From contig JACOWJ010000012.1 of assembly GCA_016176845.1 (NCBI GenBank), positions 1-20,673 on the forward strand: DNA of 20,673 nucleotides, in the 5' to 3' direction. A model generated the notes under the pieces. The model was not told where the DNA came from. It ran no database searches and saw nothing but the letters and a program-made list of their open reading frames with translations. How positions within the stretch are numbered: the stretch's first letter is position 1; the number at the start of each line of letters is the position of its first letter. Source of the stretch: Nitrospinota bacterium. GTDB lineage: Bacteria > 2-12-FULL-45-22 > JACOWJ01. This document shows, in pieces, positions 7,810 through 15,569 of the stretch. Position numbers and translations under genes: made by a program.

Positions 7810-7884
7810 AATTTAGGGACTAGGGACTAGGGATTAGCAAAAGCTCTTCTTTCTTAATAGCCCCTAGCCCCTAGCCCCTAATTT
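7810..7884. repeat. Heptamer-rich imperfect hairpin repeat (CTAGGGA/CTAGGGG type)
   Basis: The left arm (7810-7837) has tandem ACTAGGG units, and the right arm (7857-7884) has tandem CTAGCCC units, nearly complementary over 28 bases around a 19-base loop. It lies between valS and nadC. A second repeat of the same style is at 13330-13424. It may end or stabilise transcripts, but no U-tract is present. Confidence 0.75.
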
Positions 7885-7908
7885 AAAAGCCGGGCGCCGA
7901 GCACCTGC

Positions 7909-10584
7909 TTAGGCCTCGCCCTCGATCCGGGCAAGTCCTCTCCTCAGCCGGGATTCCTTTTCCCGCAGGGCCTCCCTCCGCTCGAGGTTCTTTTCCACGA
8001 TCTCCGGGGGAGCCTTGGCGCGGAAATCTTCCCGCGAGAGCTTCTCTTCCAGGAGGAGCAAGTCCTCTTCGATCTTGGCCAGTTCTTTCCGTAAGCGCTT
8101 CCGCTCTCCCTCCATGTCGATCCCCTCCCCAGGCAGGACAATGACCTCCGTCTTGCTCACCATCGAGGTCAGGGCGCCCAGGATCTTTTCGTGTTGGGAG
8201 ACGACCGTCAGGGAGGCCAAGGAGGCCAGCAGGGAGATATCCTCCGCATGAGCTTGTAGCATGGCTCGCTCTCCCTCATCCGGCGAGGAGAGGATAACCT
8301 CCACCTTCTTGGAAGGTGCGATGTTTAGCTCGCTCCGGATGTTGCGAATCTCTCCGATCACCTCCATGGTGAGCCCCATCTCTTCCTCGGTCTGAGGGGC
8401 AAACCACACCTCCCGAACCTGGGGAAAGGGGGCCCGCATAATGGTCTCCCCCTCGACTGGAAGTTGTTGCCACAGCTCCTCCGTGATGAAGGGCATAATG
8501 GGGTGGAGCATCCGCAGGCACATATCCAGGACCCAGACCATAACCCGCTGCGCGGATAGCCGGTCCGGTCCGGCCGATCGAAGCCGGGGCTTGATTAGCT
8601 CCAGGTACCAGTCACAATACTCGTGCCAGATGAACTGGTAAAGTGCGTTGGCCACCTCGTTGAAGCGATACTCCTCCATGGCCGACTTCACCTGCCGGAT
8701 GGCACCGGTCAGGCGGCTCAGGATCCAGCGATCCACAATCGTTAGCTGCCCCTGATCCAGATCCCCCATCTCCCCTTCCGGGGTCGCCGGGTGCGAATAT
8801 CCCTCCAGGTTCATGAGGACGAAGCGGGCGGCATTCCAGAGCTTGTTGGCGAAGTGGCGGTAGCCCTGGATCCGTTCCTCCGAGAGGAGGATGTCCCGTC
8901 CCTGGACGGCAAACGCGGCCAGGGTAAAACGAAAGGCATCGGCCCCGTATCGGTCGATCATGATCAAGGGGTCGATCACGTTCCCCCGGGATTTGCTCAT
9001 CTTCTTGCCTTCGATGTCCTTGACCAAGGCATGGATGTAAACATCGCGGAAAGGGACATCCCCCCTGAATTTCAGTCCCATCATCATCATGCGGGCCACC
9101 CAGAAGAAGAGGATGTCGAAGGCGGTGACCAGGACCGACGTTGGATAGAAAAGCTCCAGCTCCCGGGTCCGCTGGGGCCAGCCCAGGGTGGAGAAGGGCC
9201 ACAGGGCCGAGCTGAACCAGGTATCCAAGACGTCCGTCTCCTGGATGATTTTCGAGCTGCCGCAGTGCTTACAATGGGCAGGCGTAGCCCGATCCGCAGT
9301 GATCCCGCTGCAATCCTGGCAATGCCAGGCCGGGATCTGATGCCCCCACCAGATCTGGCGCGAGATGCACCAATCCCGGATGTTCGTCATCCATTCGAAA
9401 TAGGTCTTCTCCCAGCCCTTGGGGATGATGCGGGCTCGACCCTCCTGGACGGCCTCGATAGCCGGCCTGGCCAGCTCCTCCATTCGGACAAACCATTGTT
9501 TGGAGAGCAGGGGCTCCACAATGGTCCGGCAGCGCTGGCAATGGCCTACCGCATGCCGATGGGGCTCGACCTTCTCCAAATGCCCTTCCTTACGCAGTTC
9601 CTCCAGCAGGAGCCGGCGACATTCAAACCGATCCATCCCAGCGTACTGTCCGGTGGCCTCGCTCATCTGCCCCTTCTCATCGATCACCTTCAAAGAGGGA
9701 AGCTGGTGACGTACCCCCACCTGGAAGTCGTAGGGATCATGGGCCGGGGTAATCTTCAAGGCACCCGTGCCGAATTCGATGCTCACATACTCATCGGCCA
9801 CCACCGGCAGCGGCCTCTTGACCAAGGGGAGATAGACCTGACGGCCGACGATCCCCGTATAGCGGGGATCCTTCGGGTTGACGGCGACCGCCGTATCCCC
9901 CAGGATCGTCTCAGGGCGGGTTGTGGCCACGGTCAAATGGTCCGGGCCATCCACCCAGAAGTATCGCACGTAGTAAAGGTTTCCCTTCATCTCCTCGTGT
10001 TCCACCTCGAGATCCGACAGGGCCGTTTGACACCGGGGACACCAGTTGATGATGTAATCTCCCCGATAGATCATCCCCTCCTCGTAGAGCCGGACGAAAA
10101 CCTCGCGGACAGCCGCCGAGAGCCCCTCATCCAGGGTAAAACGCTCCCGTTCCCAATCGCAAGAGGAGCCTAATCGTTTCAGCTGATGGATGATGGTGCG
10201 GCCCGATTCCTCTCTCCACCGCCATACCCGCTGGATGAACCGCTCCCGGCCCAGCTGGTGCCGATCTGTGCCCTCCTTCAGGAGCTGCTGCTCCACCACG
10301 TTTTGGGTCGCGATCCCCGCGTGGTCGGTCCCGGGCAGCCAGAGGACATTGTACCCTTCCATGCGCTTCCAGCGGCACAGGATGTCCTGCAGAGTATTAT
10401 TGAGGGCATGACCCATGTGGAGCAAGCCCGTGACATTAGGCGGGGGGATGACGATGCTGAAGGGCGGCCGTTCGGAATTCTCATCGGCATGGAAGAGGCC
10501 TTGTTCCTGCCAGAACTGGTACCACTTCTGTTCCACTTGCGAAGGGTCATAAGCCTTGGATAACGTATCCTGGCCGGGATTCAT
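7909..10584 (-). CDS. valS: Valyl-tRNA synthetase
   Basis: This class I aminoacyl-tRNA synthetase has 891 residues, a normal length. It has PPPNVTGLLHMGHA with the HIGH-type HMGH at 56-59, and KMSKS at 528-532. An editing domain (TTRPETILGDTAVAV, GTGALKITPAHDPYD) lies between them. Cysteine pairs (CPRC, CQRC, CQDC...CKHC) suggest zinc sites of the bacterial/thermophile type. The anticodon-binding domain follows, then a C-terminal coiled coil that ends EALREKESRLRRGLARIEGEA-like and clamps the tRNA. ATG 10584 has AGAGGG just upstream. The leader from the predicted promoter is only about 40 bases, so there is no T-box. Confidence 0.97.
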   Translation of the reverse strand: MNPGQDTLSKAYDPSQVEQKWYQFWQEQGLFHADENSERPPFSIVIPPPNVTGLLHMGHALNNTLQDILCRWKRMEGYNVLWLPGTDHAGIATQNVVEQQLLKEGTDRHQLGRERFIQRVWRWREESGRTIIHQLKRLGSSCDWERERFTLDEGLSAAVREVFVRLYEEGMIYRGDYIINWCPRCQTALSDLEVEHEEMKGNLYYVRYFWVDGPDHLTVATTRPETILGDTAVAVNPKDPRYTGIVGRQVYLPLVKRPLPVVADEYVSIEFGTGALKITPAHDPYDFQVGVRHQLPSLKVIDEKGQMSEATGQYAGMDRFECRRLLLEELRKEGHLEKVEPHRHAVGHCQRCRTIVEPLLSKQWFVRMEELARPAIEAVQEGRARIIPKGWEKTYFEWMTNIRDWCISRQIWWGHQIPAWHCQDCSGITADRATPAHCKHCGSSKIIQETDVLDTWFSSALWPFSTLGWPQRTRELELFYPTSVLVTAFDILFFWVARMMMMGLKFRGDVPFRDVYIHALVKDIEGKKMSKSRGNVIDPLIMIDRYGADAFRFTLAAFAVQGRDILLSEERIQGYRHFANKLWNAARFVLMNLEGYSHPATPEGEMGDLDQGQLTIVDRWILSRLTGAIRQVKSAMEEYRFNEVANALYQFIWHEYCDWYLELIKPRLRSAGPDRLSAQRVMVWVLDMCLRMLHPIMPFITEELWQQLPVEGETIMRAPFPQVREVWFAPQTEEEMGLTMEVIGEIRNIRSELNIAPSKKVEVILSSPDEGERAMLQAHAEDISLLASLASLTVVSQHEKILGALTSMVSKTEVIVLPGEGIDMEGERKRLRKELAKIEEDLLLLEEKLSREDFRAKAPPEIVEKNLERREALREKESRLRRGLARIEGEA

Positions 10585-10629
10585 CTTCCCTCTCTTTTCT
10601 TAACGCCATCGATAATTTTTACTCGATTT

Positions 10630-10658
10630 TTCGTATCACAAAAAGCCAGCGCTGTCAA
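10630..10658 (-). promoter_or_regulatory. Strong predicted valS promoter
   Basis: On the minus strand, TTGACA (10658-10653), a 17-base spacer and TACGAA (10635-10630) with an extended -10 TGA just before it. The -35 element contains the TGA stop codon of pgeF (10657-10655). valS can thus be expressed apart from pgeF. Confidence 0.6.
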
Positions 10659-11491
10659 GGACTGAGCGCGACCAGGCTCATCATCCGGCCGGTCTTCCCA
10701 TGCTCCCTGCGGTGGGAGAAGAAGAGCGATGGATGGCAGCAGGTACACCGCCCGACCAGTCCGATTTGCTGCTCCGGAATTCCCAGCTCCTTCAGTTGGA
10801 GCAGGTTGGCCCGCGCCAGATCCAATCGGTAGCGGCCTTCTCTTCCGGGCCACAGCCACGCGCGCCATCCAGGATACCGCTCTCGAAAGGGACCGGCGAC
10901 CTCCTCTCCCACTTCGTAGCAGCAAGGGGCAATGCCTGGCCCGATGCCTGCCCAGAGATTCGGCAAGAGCGAGCCTAAAGTCCTCTCCATCTCCCTTACG
11001 GCCCGGGGGAGTATGCCCTGCAGCGTTCCCCGCCAGCCCGCATGGACGATTCCCACGGCGGGAGAGACCGGATCGACCAATATGATGGGCAGGCAGTCGG
11101 CCGTCATGATTGCCAAAGGGAGATCCACCTCACGGGTGATCAGGGCATCTCCCTCCTTCAGGACCGCCGACCGCTCCGAGGGAGTATATCCTCCCGGTCC
11201 CACTCGGACCACTTCGATCCCATGGACCTGGTGCAGACAGACCAGTTTGTGCGGATCCAAACCCAAGGCCTGACAGAGGTCCTTCCGGTTAGAAAGGACG
11301 TTTTCCCGCATGTCTCCGCTCCCTCCGCAATTCAACGTCGCATAAGCTCCCTCGCTTACTCCCCCCTTCCGAGTGGCAAAGCCGTGAATTACCCTTCCGG
11401 CGCAGGCCAGGGCAGGGAAATGGAAGATCTCCACGGATCCTCCCCGCTTCAATCTGACTGCCCTTGGTCCGGTCCTTGGAAGGGTATTCAT
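10655..11491 (-). CDS. pgeF: PgeF/YfiH-type peptidoglycan editing factor (multicopper-oxidase-like fold, purine nucleoside phosphorylase activity)
   Basis: The 278-residue protein belongs to the YfiH/YlmD/laccase-domain family, for which both peptidoglycan editing and zinc-dependent adenosine/purine nucleoside activities are reported. Family motifs are HGFATRKGGVS, HQVHG (87-91), TADCLPI (130-136), HAGWRGT (150-156) and GIGPGIAPCCYEVG. His90, Cys133 and His150 are the likely metal ligands; the 17-residue Cys-His spacing matches the family. I chose ATG 11491, preceded by CGGAG; the upstream TTG at 11536 has no ribosome-binding site. The gene is divergent from the carboxylase operon and 70 bases upstream of valS. 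Confidence 0.9.
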   Translation of the reverse strand: MNTLPRTGPRAVRLKRGGSVEIFHFPALACAGRVIHGFATRKGGVSEGAYATLNCGGSGDMRENVLSNRKDLCQALGLDPHKLVCLHQVHGIEVVRVGPGGYTPSERSAVLKEGDALITREVDLPLAIMTADCLPIILVDPVSPAVGIVHAGWRGTLQGILPRAVREMERTLGSLLPNLWAGIGPGIAPCCYEVGEEVAGPFRERYPGWRAWLWPGREGRYRLDLARANLLQLKELGIPEQQIGLVGRCTCCHPSLFFSHRREHGKTGRMMSLVALSP

Positions 11492-11553
11492 AAGACTCCG
11501 ACTGCGGGGAATCGCTGGTGCCCCATTTCTTGCCAATAGTTCGTAGAATATGA

Positions 11554-11583
11554 AGTTTAGCGAAAATCAGAGGGGCCAGTCAA
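11554..11583 (-). promoter_or_regulatory. Possible pgeF promoter
   Basis: On the minus strand, TTGACT (11583-11578), an 18-base spacer and TAAACT (11559-11554). The predicted transcript start gives a leader of about 55 bases to ATG 11491. Confidence 0.4.
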
Positions 11584-11680
11584 GAGGTTTTGAGGAAGGG
11601 GGGCCTCCAAGGGCGAAGGCGCCGTGGCTGGGACCCCCTCTCTACCATTTTGGGGATGGGTGGCGCAAGGAAAATAAGGT

Positions 11681-11709
11681 TTGACTTTGACCTACCCGTT
11701 TGATATTTT
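11681..11709 (+). promoter_or_regulatory. Probable promoter of the propionyl-CoA carboxylase/mutase operon
   Basis: TTGACT (11681-11686), a 17-base spacer and TATTTT (11704-11709). An overlapping alternative is TTGACC (11687-11692) with TACTAT (11712-11717), spacer 19. It lies in the divergent region between pgeF and the carboxyltransferase gene. I see no clear operator. Confidence 0.45.
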
Positions 11710-11785
11710 TCTACTATCTAGAGGTATTCTCAAAGCCTCCAAAGCTAAAGATAGACAGGGCTCATAAGCAAAGAAGGGAGCGAAA

Positions 11786-13330
11786 ATCGAAGCGAAAATC
11801 GAGGAACTCAGGCGACGAAATCAGTTAGCAGAGTTGGGAGGCGGCCCCGAGAGGATCAAGCGGCAGCATGCAACCGGTAAACTCACCGCCCGGGAGAGGA
11901 TCGAGAAACTCCTGGATGAGGGTTCCTTTATAGAGCTCGACAAGTTCGTCACTCACCGTTGCAACAACTTTGGCATGGAAAAGACCCGGATCCCAGGGGA
12001 TGGGGTGGTGACGGGCTACGGAAAGGTGAATGGCCGTTACGTTTTCATCTTTGCCCAGGATTTCACCTTGTTCGGCGGCTCCCTGAGCGAGACTTACGCC
12101 TTGAAAATCTGCAAGATCATGGACCTGGCCATGAAAACTGGGGCTCCGGTCATTGGCTTAAACGATTCCGGTGGGGCTCGGATCCAGGAGGGTGTCCAAA
12201 GTCTGGCAGGTTATGCAGATATCTTCTTGCGCAATGTCCTGGCCTCCGGCGTCGTCCCTCAAATCTCCGCCATCATGGGACCCTGCGCGGGTGGGGCGGT
12301 TTACTCCCCCGCCCTGACCGATTTCACCCTCATGGTTAAAGATACCAGTCACATGTTCATCACCGGCCCCAATGTCATTAAGACCGCCACCCACGAGGAA
12401 ATCACCATGGAGGAGCTGGGTGGGGCAATGACGCATAACTCGGTGAGCGGCGTAGCCCACTTCATTGCGGACCATGACGAGGAATGTCTGGCCTTAATCC
12501 GGGAGCTCCTCTCCTTCATTCCCCAGAATAACATGGAAGACCCGCCTCGCCAACCCACCAGGGATGATCCCGAGAGGGCGGAGGAACTGCTCCAGACCTT
12601 GGTGCCGGAGAACCCAAACAAGCCTTACAACATGAAAGATCTCGTCGAGGCCGTGGTGGACGATGGCTATTTCTTCGAGGTTCAGCCCTATTACGGACAG
12701 AATCTCGTCATCGGTTTTGCCCGCATGTCGGGCCGGCCGGTGGGCATAGTGGGCAACCAGCCAGCCCACCTGGCGGGGACGCTGGATATTGCTGCTTCGC
12801 TCAAAGGTGCCCGCTTCGTCCGCTTCTGCGATGCCTTCAATATCCCTTTGATCGTCTTTGAGGATGTTCCGGGCTTCCTGCCCGGGGTAAACCAAGAGCA
12901 TGGGGGCATCATCAAGCATGGCGCCAAGCTGCTTTACGCCTTCTGCGAGGCGACCGTCCCCAAGATTACCGTGATCACCCGCAAGGCCTATGGGGGAGCC
13001 TATTGCGTCATGAACAGTAAGCACATCCGGGGCGATATCAACTATGCTTACCCCACGTCGGAGATCGCCGTAATGGGTGCTGAAGGGGCGGTGGAGATCA
13101 TTTACAGCAGGGAGATCGCCCAGGTTAAGGATCCCCTGGCCTTCAAGGAGTCCAGAGTAAGGGAGTTCCAGGAGAAGTTCGCCAACCCCTATGTGGCCGC
13201 TGAGCTGGGCTACATCGATGAGGTCATCGAGCCCAAGGATACCCGCCCTAAGCTGATCCGCGCCCTGGAGATGACCGAGACCAAGCGCGATACGAATCCG
13301 CCGAAGAAGCATGGCAATATCCCCCTCTAA
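11786..13330 (+). CDS. pccB: Propionyl-CoA carboxylase carboxyltransferase (beta) subunit, apparent ATC start
   Basis: This subunit transfers the carboxyl group from biotin to propionyl-CoA, giving methylmalonyl-CoA. The crotonase-like carboxyltransferase motifs are present: [39 protein letters not shown], then [21 protein letters not shown] and YGGAYCVM. The first standard in-frame start is TTG 11834, without a ribosome-binding site. The reading frame continues upstream to a TAA at 11765, and [15 protein letters not shown] upstream of the TTG matches the family N-terminus. AAGGGAG at 11774-11780 lies 5 bases before ATC 11786, so I place the start there (514 residues, usual length). The next gene is biotin carboxylase, which favours an ATP-dependent carboxylase over a sodium-pumping methylmalonyl-CoA decarboxylase. 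Acetyl-CoA as substrate is not excluded. Confidence 0.9.
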   Translation: MEAKIEELRRRNQLAELGGGPERIKRQHATGKLTARERIEKLLDEGSFIELDKFVTHRCNNFGMEKTRIPGDGVVTGYGKVNGRYVFIFAQDFTLFGGSLSETYALKICKIMDLAMKTGAPVIGLNDSGGARIQEGVQSLAGYADIFLRNVLASGVVPQISAIMGPCAGGAVYSPALTDFTLMVKDTSHMFITGPNVIKTATHEEITMEELGGAMTHNSVSGVAHFIADHDEECLALIRELLSFIPQNNMEDPPRQPTRDDPERAEELLQTLVPENPNKPYNMKDLVEAVVDDGYFFEVQPYYGQNLVIGFARMSGRPVGIVGNQPAHLAGTLDIAASLKGARFVRFCDAFNIPLIVFEDVPGFLPGVNQEHGGIIKHGAKLLYAFCEATVPKITVITRKAYGGAYCVMNSKHIRGDINYAYPTSEIAVMGAEGAVEIIYSREIAQVKDPLAFKESRVREFQEKFANPYVAAELGYIDEVIEPKDTRPKLIRALEMTETKRDTNPPKKHGNIPL

Positions 13331-13424
13331 AAATAGGGGCCAGGGGTTAGGGACCAGGGATTAGTAGAGAAATAGCCATTTACATCCATTCACTAATCCC
13401 TAATGGCTAATCCCTAATCCCTTT
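13330..13424. repeat. Second heptamer-rich imperfect hairpin repeat
   Basis: The left arm at 13330-13364 (GGGGTTAGGGACCAGGGATTAG-like) and the right arm at 13392-13424 (CTAATCCCTAATGGCTAATC-like) are largely complementary. The repeat is of the same style as 7810-7884. It lies between the carboxyltransferase and biotin carboxylase genes, where it could set their relative expression. Confidence 0.7.
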
Positions 13425-13435
13425 TGGGAGCAGAC

Positions 13436-14992
13436 ATGATCGGAAAGGTGCTGATCGCTAACCGTGGGGAGATCGCGGTCCGAATCTTGCGCGCCTTGAT
13501 GGAACTGGATATCCGAGGCCTGGCGGTGTACTCTGAGGCCGACCGGGAGGCCCTCCATGTCCGTTTGGCCGATGAGGCATACTGCATAGGTCCTCCAGCC
13601 CCTGAAGAGAGCTACCTCGCCATCGAAAAGATCATCGGGCTGGCCAAAGAGAAAGGAGCCCAGGCCATCCATCCTGGCTACGGATTCCTGGCCGAGAACT
13701 ACCGTTTTGCCCAAAGGTGTCAGGAGGAAAGCCTGATCTTCTTGGGTCCGCCTCCCGAGGCCATTCGGGTCATGGGGAGCAAGACGGAGGCCCGCCGCGT
13801 CATGCGGGAGGCTGGGGTGCCGGTGGTGCCCGGAACGGTTAATCCGGTGGAGAGCGAGGCTGAGGTTTCCGCTTTGGCTGGGGAGATCGGTTACCCCATC
13901 GTCCTGAAGGCCTCGGCAGGTGGCGGCGGCAAGGGCATGCGGATTATCCGCAGCCGGGAAGAGGTCCCGAGCAGTTTTCGGGCAACCCGCTCTGAGGCCC
14001 AGTCAGCCTTTGGGGACCCGGCAGTTTACGTGGAGAAATATCTGGAGAACCCCCGGCATGTCGAGGTCCAGATCCTGGGGGATCAGCAGGGTCACTTGAT
14101 CCATCTGGGAGAAAGGGAGTGCACCATTCAGAGGCGCCACCAAAAGGTGATCGAAGAATCCCCCTCGGTCATTATGACCGAGGAACTGCGCCGGGCAATG
14201 GGGGAGACGGCCCTGGCGGCCGCTCGAGCGGTGGGCTATTACAGCGCCGGGACCGTGGAGTTCCTGGTAGATCGTCGGGGCAACTTCTATTTTCTGGAGA
14301 TGAACACCCGTCTACAGGTGGAGCACCCGGTCACTGAGATGGTTACTGGCCTCGATCTCGTCAAGGAGATGATCCGGATCGCTGCCGGGGAAAAGCTTCC
14401 CTATCGCCAAGAAGAGATTCAGTTCCGGGGGGCTGCCATCGAATGCCGCATCTACGCGGAGGACCCGGCCAACAATTTCTTCCCCTGCCCGGGCCGGGTC
14501 GAGGTGCTTCGCTCTCCGGAGGGACCGGGAGTTCGTGTGGACAGTGGAGTCTTTCCCGGTTATGAGATCCCCATCTACTATGACCCCCTGATCGCCAAAC
14601 TCATCGTTTGGGGAAGGGATCGCCAGGAGGCGATCCGACGGATGGAGCGGGCCCTGCGGGAGTACACCATCACCGGGGTCAAGACGGTCATTCCCTTCCT
14701 GTTGGAGGTGATGAGGGACGAGCACTTCCATCGCGGGGAGATCGATACCAGTTACATCGATCGAAAGCTCCTCCAAGCCGATCGAACGAAGGAAAAGGGG
14801 CGGATGACTCCCGCTCCCGAGGAGGAAGGGACCGAGAAAGCGGATATTGTTGTCCTGGCCGCCGCCCTGGACGCATTCCTGACCGGCAAGGAAAAGAAGC
14901 CGGCCATGGCGCCTCTCAGCAATGGGACGCTTTCCTCTTTCAACCCTTGGAAGATGGCCGGGCGGAGGAAGCTCTTGGAGAGCCGAGGGTAA
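13436..14992 (+). CDS. accC: Biotin carboxylase subunit of acyl-CoA (propionyl-CoA) carboxylase
   Basis: The enzyme carboxylates biotin on the carrier protein with ATP and bicarbonate. Of 518 residues, the first 445 or so are a standard biotin carboxylase: IGKVLIANRGEIAVRI (2-17), HPGYGFLAEN (79-88), ATP-grasp loop ASAGGGGKGMR (159-169), then EMNTRLQVEHPVTE. About 70 extra C-terminal residues follow: a charged linker, an Ala-rich hydrophobic helix (IVVLAAALDAFL) and NPWKMAGR. They resemble tails seen on separate biotin carboxylases that pair with a small carrier. ATG 13436 has GGGAG 5 bases upstream; the TTG at 13424 overlaps that site. The biotin carrier gene starts 19 bases downstream. Confidence 0.95.
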   Translation: MIGKVLIANRGEIAVRILRALMELDIRGLAVYSEADREALHVRLADEAYCIGPPAPEESYLAIEKIIGLAKEKGAQAIHPGYGFLAENYRFAQRCQEESLIFLGPPPEAIRVMGSKTEARRVMREAGVPVVPGTVNPVESEAEVSALAGEIGYPIVLKASAGGGGKGMRIIRSREEVPSSFRATRSEAQSAFGDPAVYVEKYLENPRHVEVQILGDQQGHLIHLGERECTIQRRHQKVIEESPSVIMTEELRRAMGETALAAARAVGYYSAGTVEFLVDRRGNFYFLEMNTRLQVEHPVTEMVTGLDLVKEMIRIAAGEKLPYRQEEIQFRGAAIECRIYAEDPANNFFPCPGRVEVLRSPEGPGVRVDSGVFPGYEIPIYYDPLIAKLIVWGRDRQEAIRRMERALREYTITGVKTVIPFLLEVMRDEHFHRGEIDTSYIDRKLLQADRTKEKGRMTPAPEEEGTEKADIVVLAAALDAFLTGKEKKPAMAPLSNGTLSSFNPWKMAGRRKLLESRG

Positions 14993-15011
14993 GGAAGGAG
15001 ACAGGAGAGGA

Positions 15012-15569
15012 ATGGCTTACGAGGTCAGGGTTGGAGAGCGCTCTTATCGAGTCACGATTCAGCCGGATACCGACCCCTCAGACTCACCGAAACCTGGGAA
15101 AAAAGAGGAAACGACAGGGAAGGAAGGGAGGTTTTACCGGGTCCAGGTCGATGACAGGGTCTATCAGGTGGATTTGGCCAGACCCCAGCCGGCTCTTTAT
15201 TCCCTGATTATCGAGGGCAGGTCTTATGAGGTGGAAGTCGGGAGGAAAGGAGACCTCTGCCAAATCTGGTTGGGTGGCGAGGCCTTCCAGGCCGAGGTGG
15301 TCGAGGAAAGCCTGAAGGCCTTACGGGCCAAAAAGAAGCAGCAGGTCCTGGAGGGAGAGCAAAAGATCAGTTCTTCGATGTCCGGCATGGTGATCAGCGT
15401 TTTGGTCCAGAAGGGCCAGGGAGTTCAGCGCGGAGAAGGGCTGGTTATCATCCAGGCCATGAAGATGGAAAACGAACTGAAGGCCCCGAAGGATGGAGAG
15501 ATTAAGGAGATCTTTGCGCGGGAAGGACAGAAGGTGGAGGGAGGGGAGGTGTTACTGATCCTTGGATAG
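15012..15569 (+). CDS. Biotin carboxyl carrier protein of acyl-CoA carboxylase
   Basis: This 185-residue protein has a C-terminal biotinyl domain (about 118-185), with the modified lysine Lys151 in IQAMKMENE and flanking SSSMSGMV and [11 protein letters not shown] turns. The N-terminal half holds three similar strands ([12 protein letters not shown] at 3-14, [12 protein letters not shown] at 42-53, [12 protein letters not shown] at 63-74), which suggests a repeated beta-hairpin, perhaps the docking platform for the carboxylase subunits. A Lys/Glu-rich helix (102-117) joins the halves. ATG 15012 has AGGAGAGG just upstream. Its stop overlaps the TTG start of the mutase gene, so the two are likely translationally coupled. 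Confidence 0.92.
   Translation: MAYEVRVGERSYRVTIQPDTDPSDSPKPGKKEETTGKEGRFYRVQVDDRVYQVDLARPQPALYSLIIEGRSYEVEVGRKGDLCQIWLGGEAFQAEVVEESLKALRAKKKQQVLEGEQKISSSMSGMVISVLVQKGQGVQRGEGLVIIQAMKMENELKAPKDGEIKEIFAREGQKVEGGEVLLILG

Noticed and set aside
7810-7884. CRISPR-like array
   Set aside because: The units are 7 bp, contiguous and inverted around a loop, without spacers.
8791-10173. Plus-strand frame of 460 codons opposite valS, and similar frames opposite the carboxyltransferase (12494-13312)
   Set aside because: Antisense shadows of conserved enzymes; residue composition is unlike a folded protein.
10585-10654. T-box leader for valS
   Set aside because: The predicted leader is only about 40 bases and lacks a specifier stem or T-box sequence.
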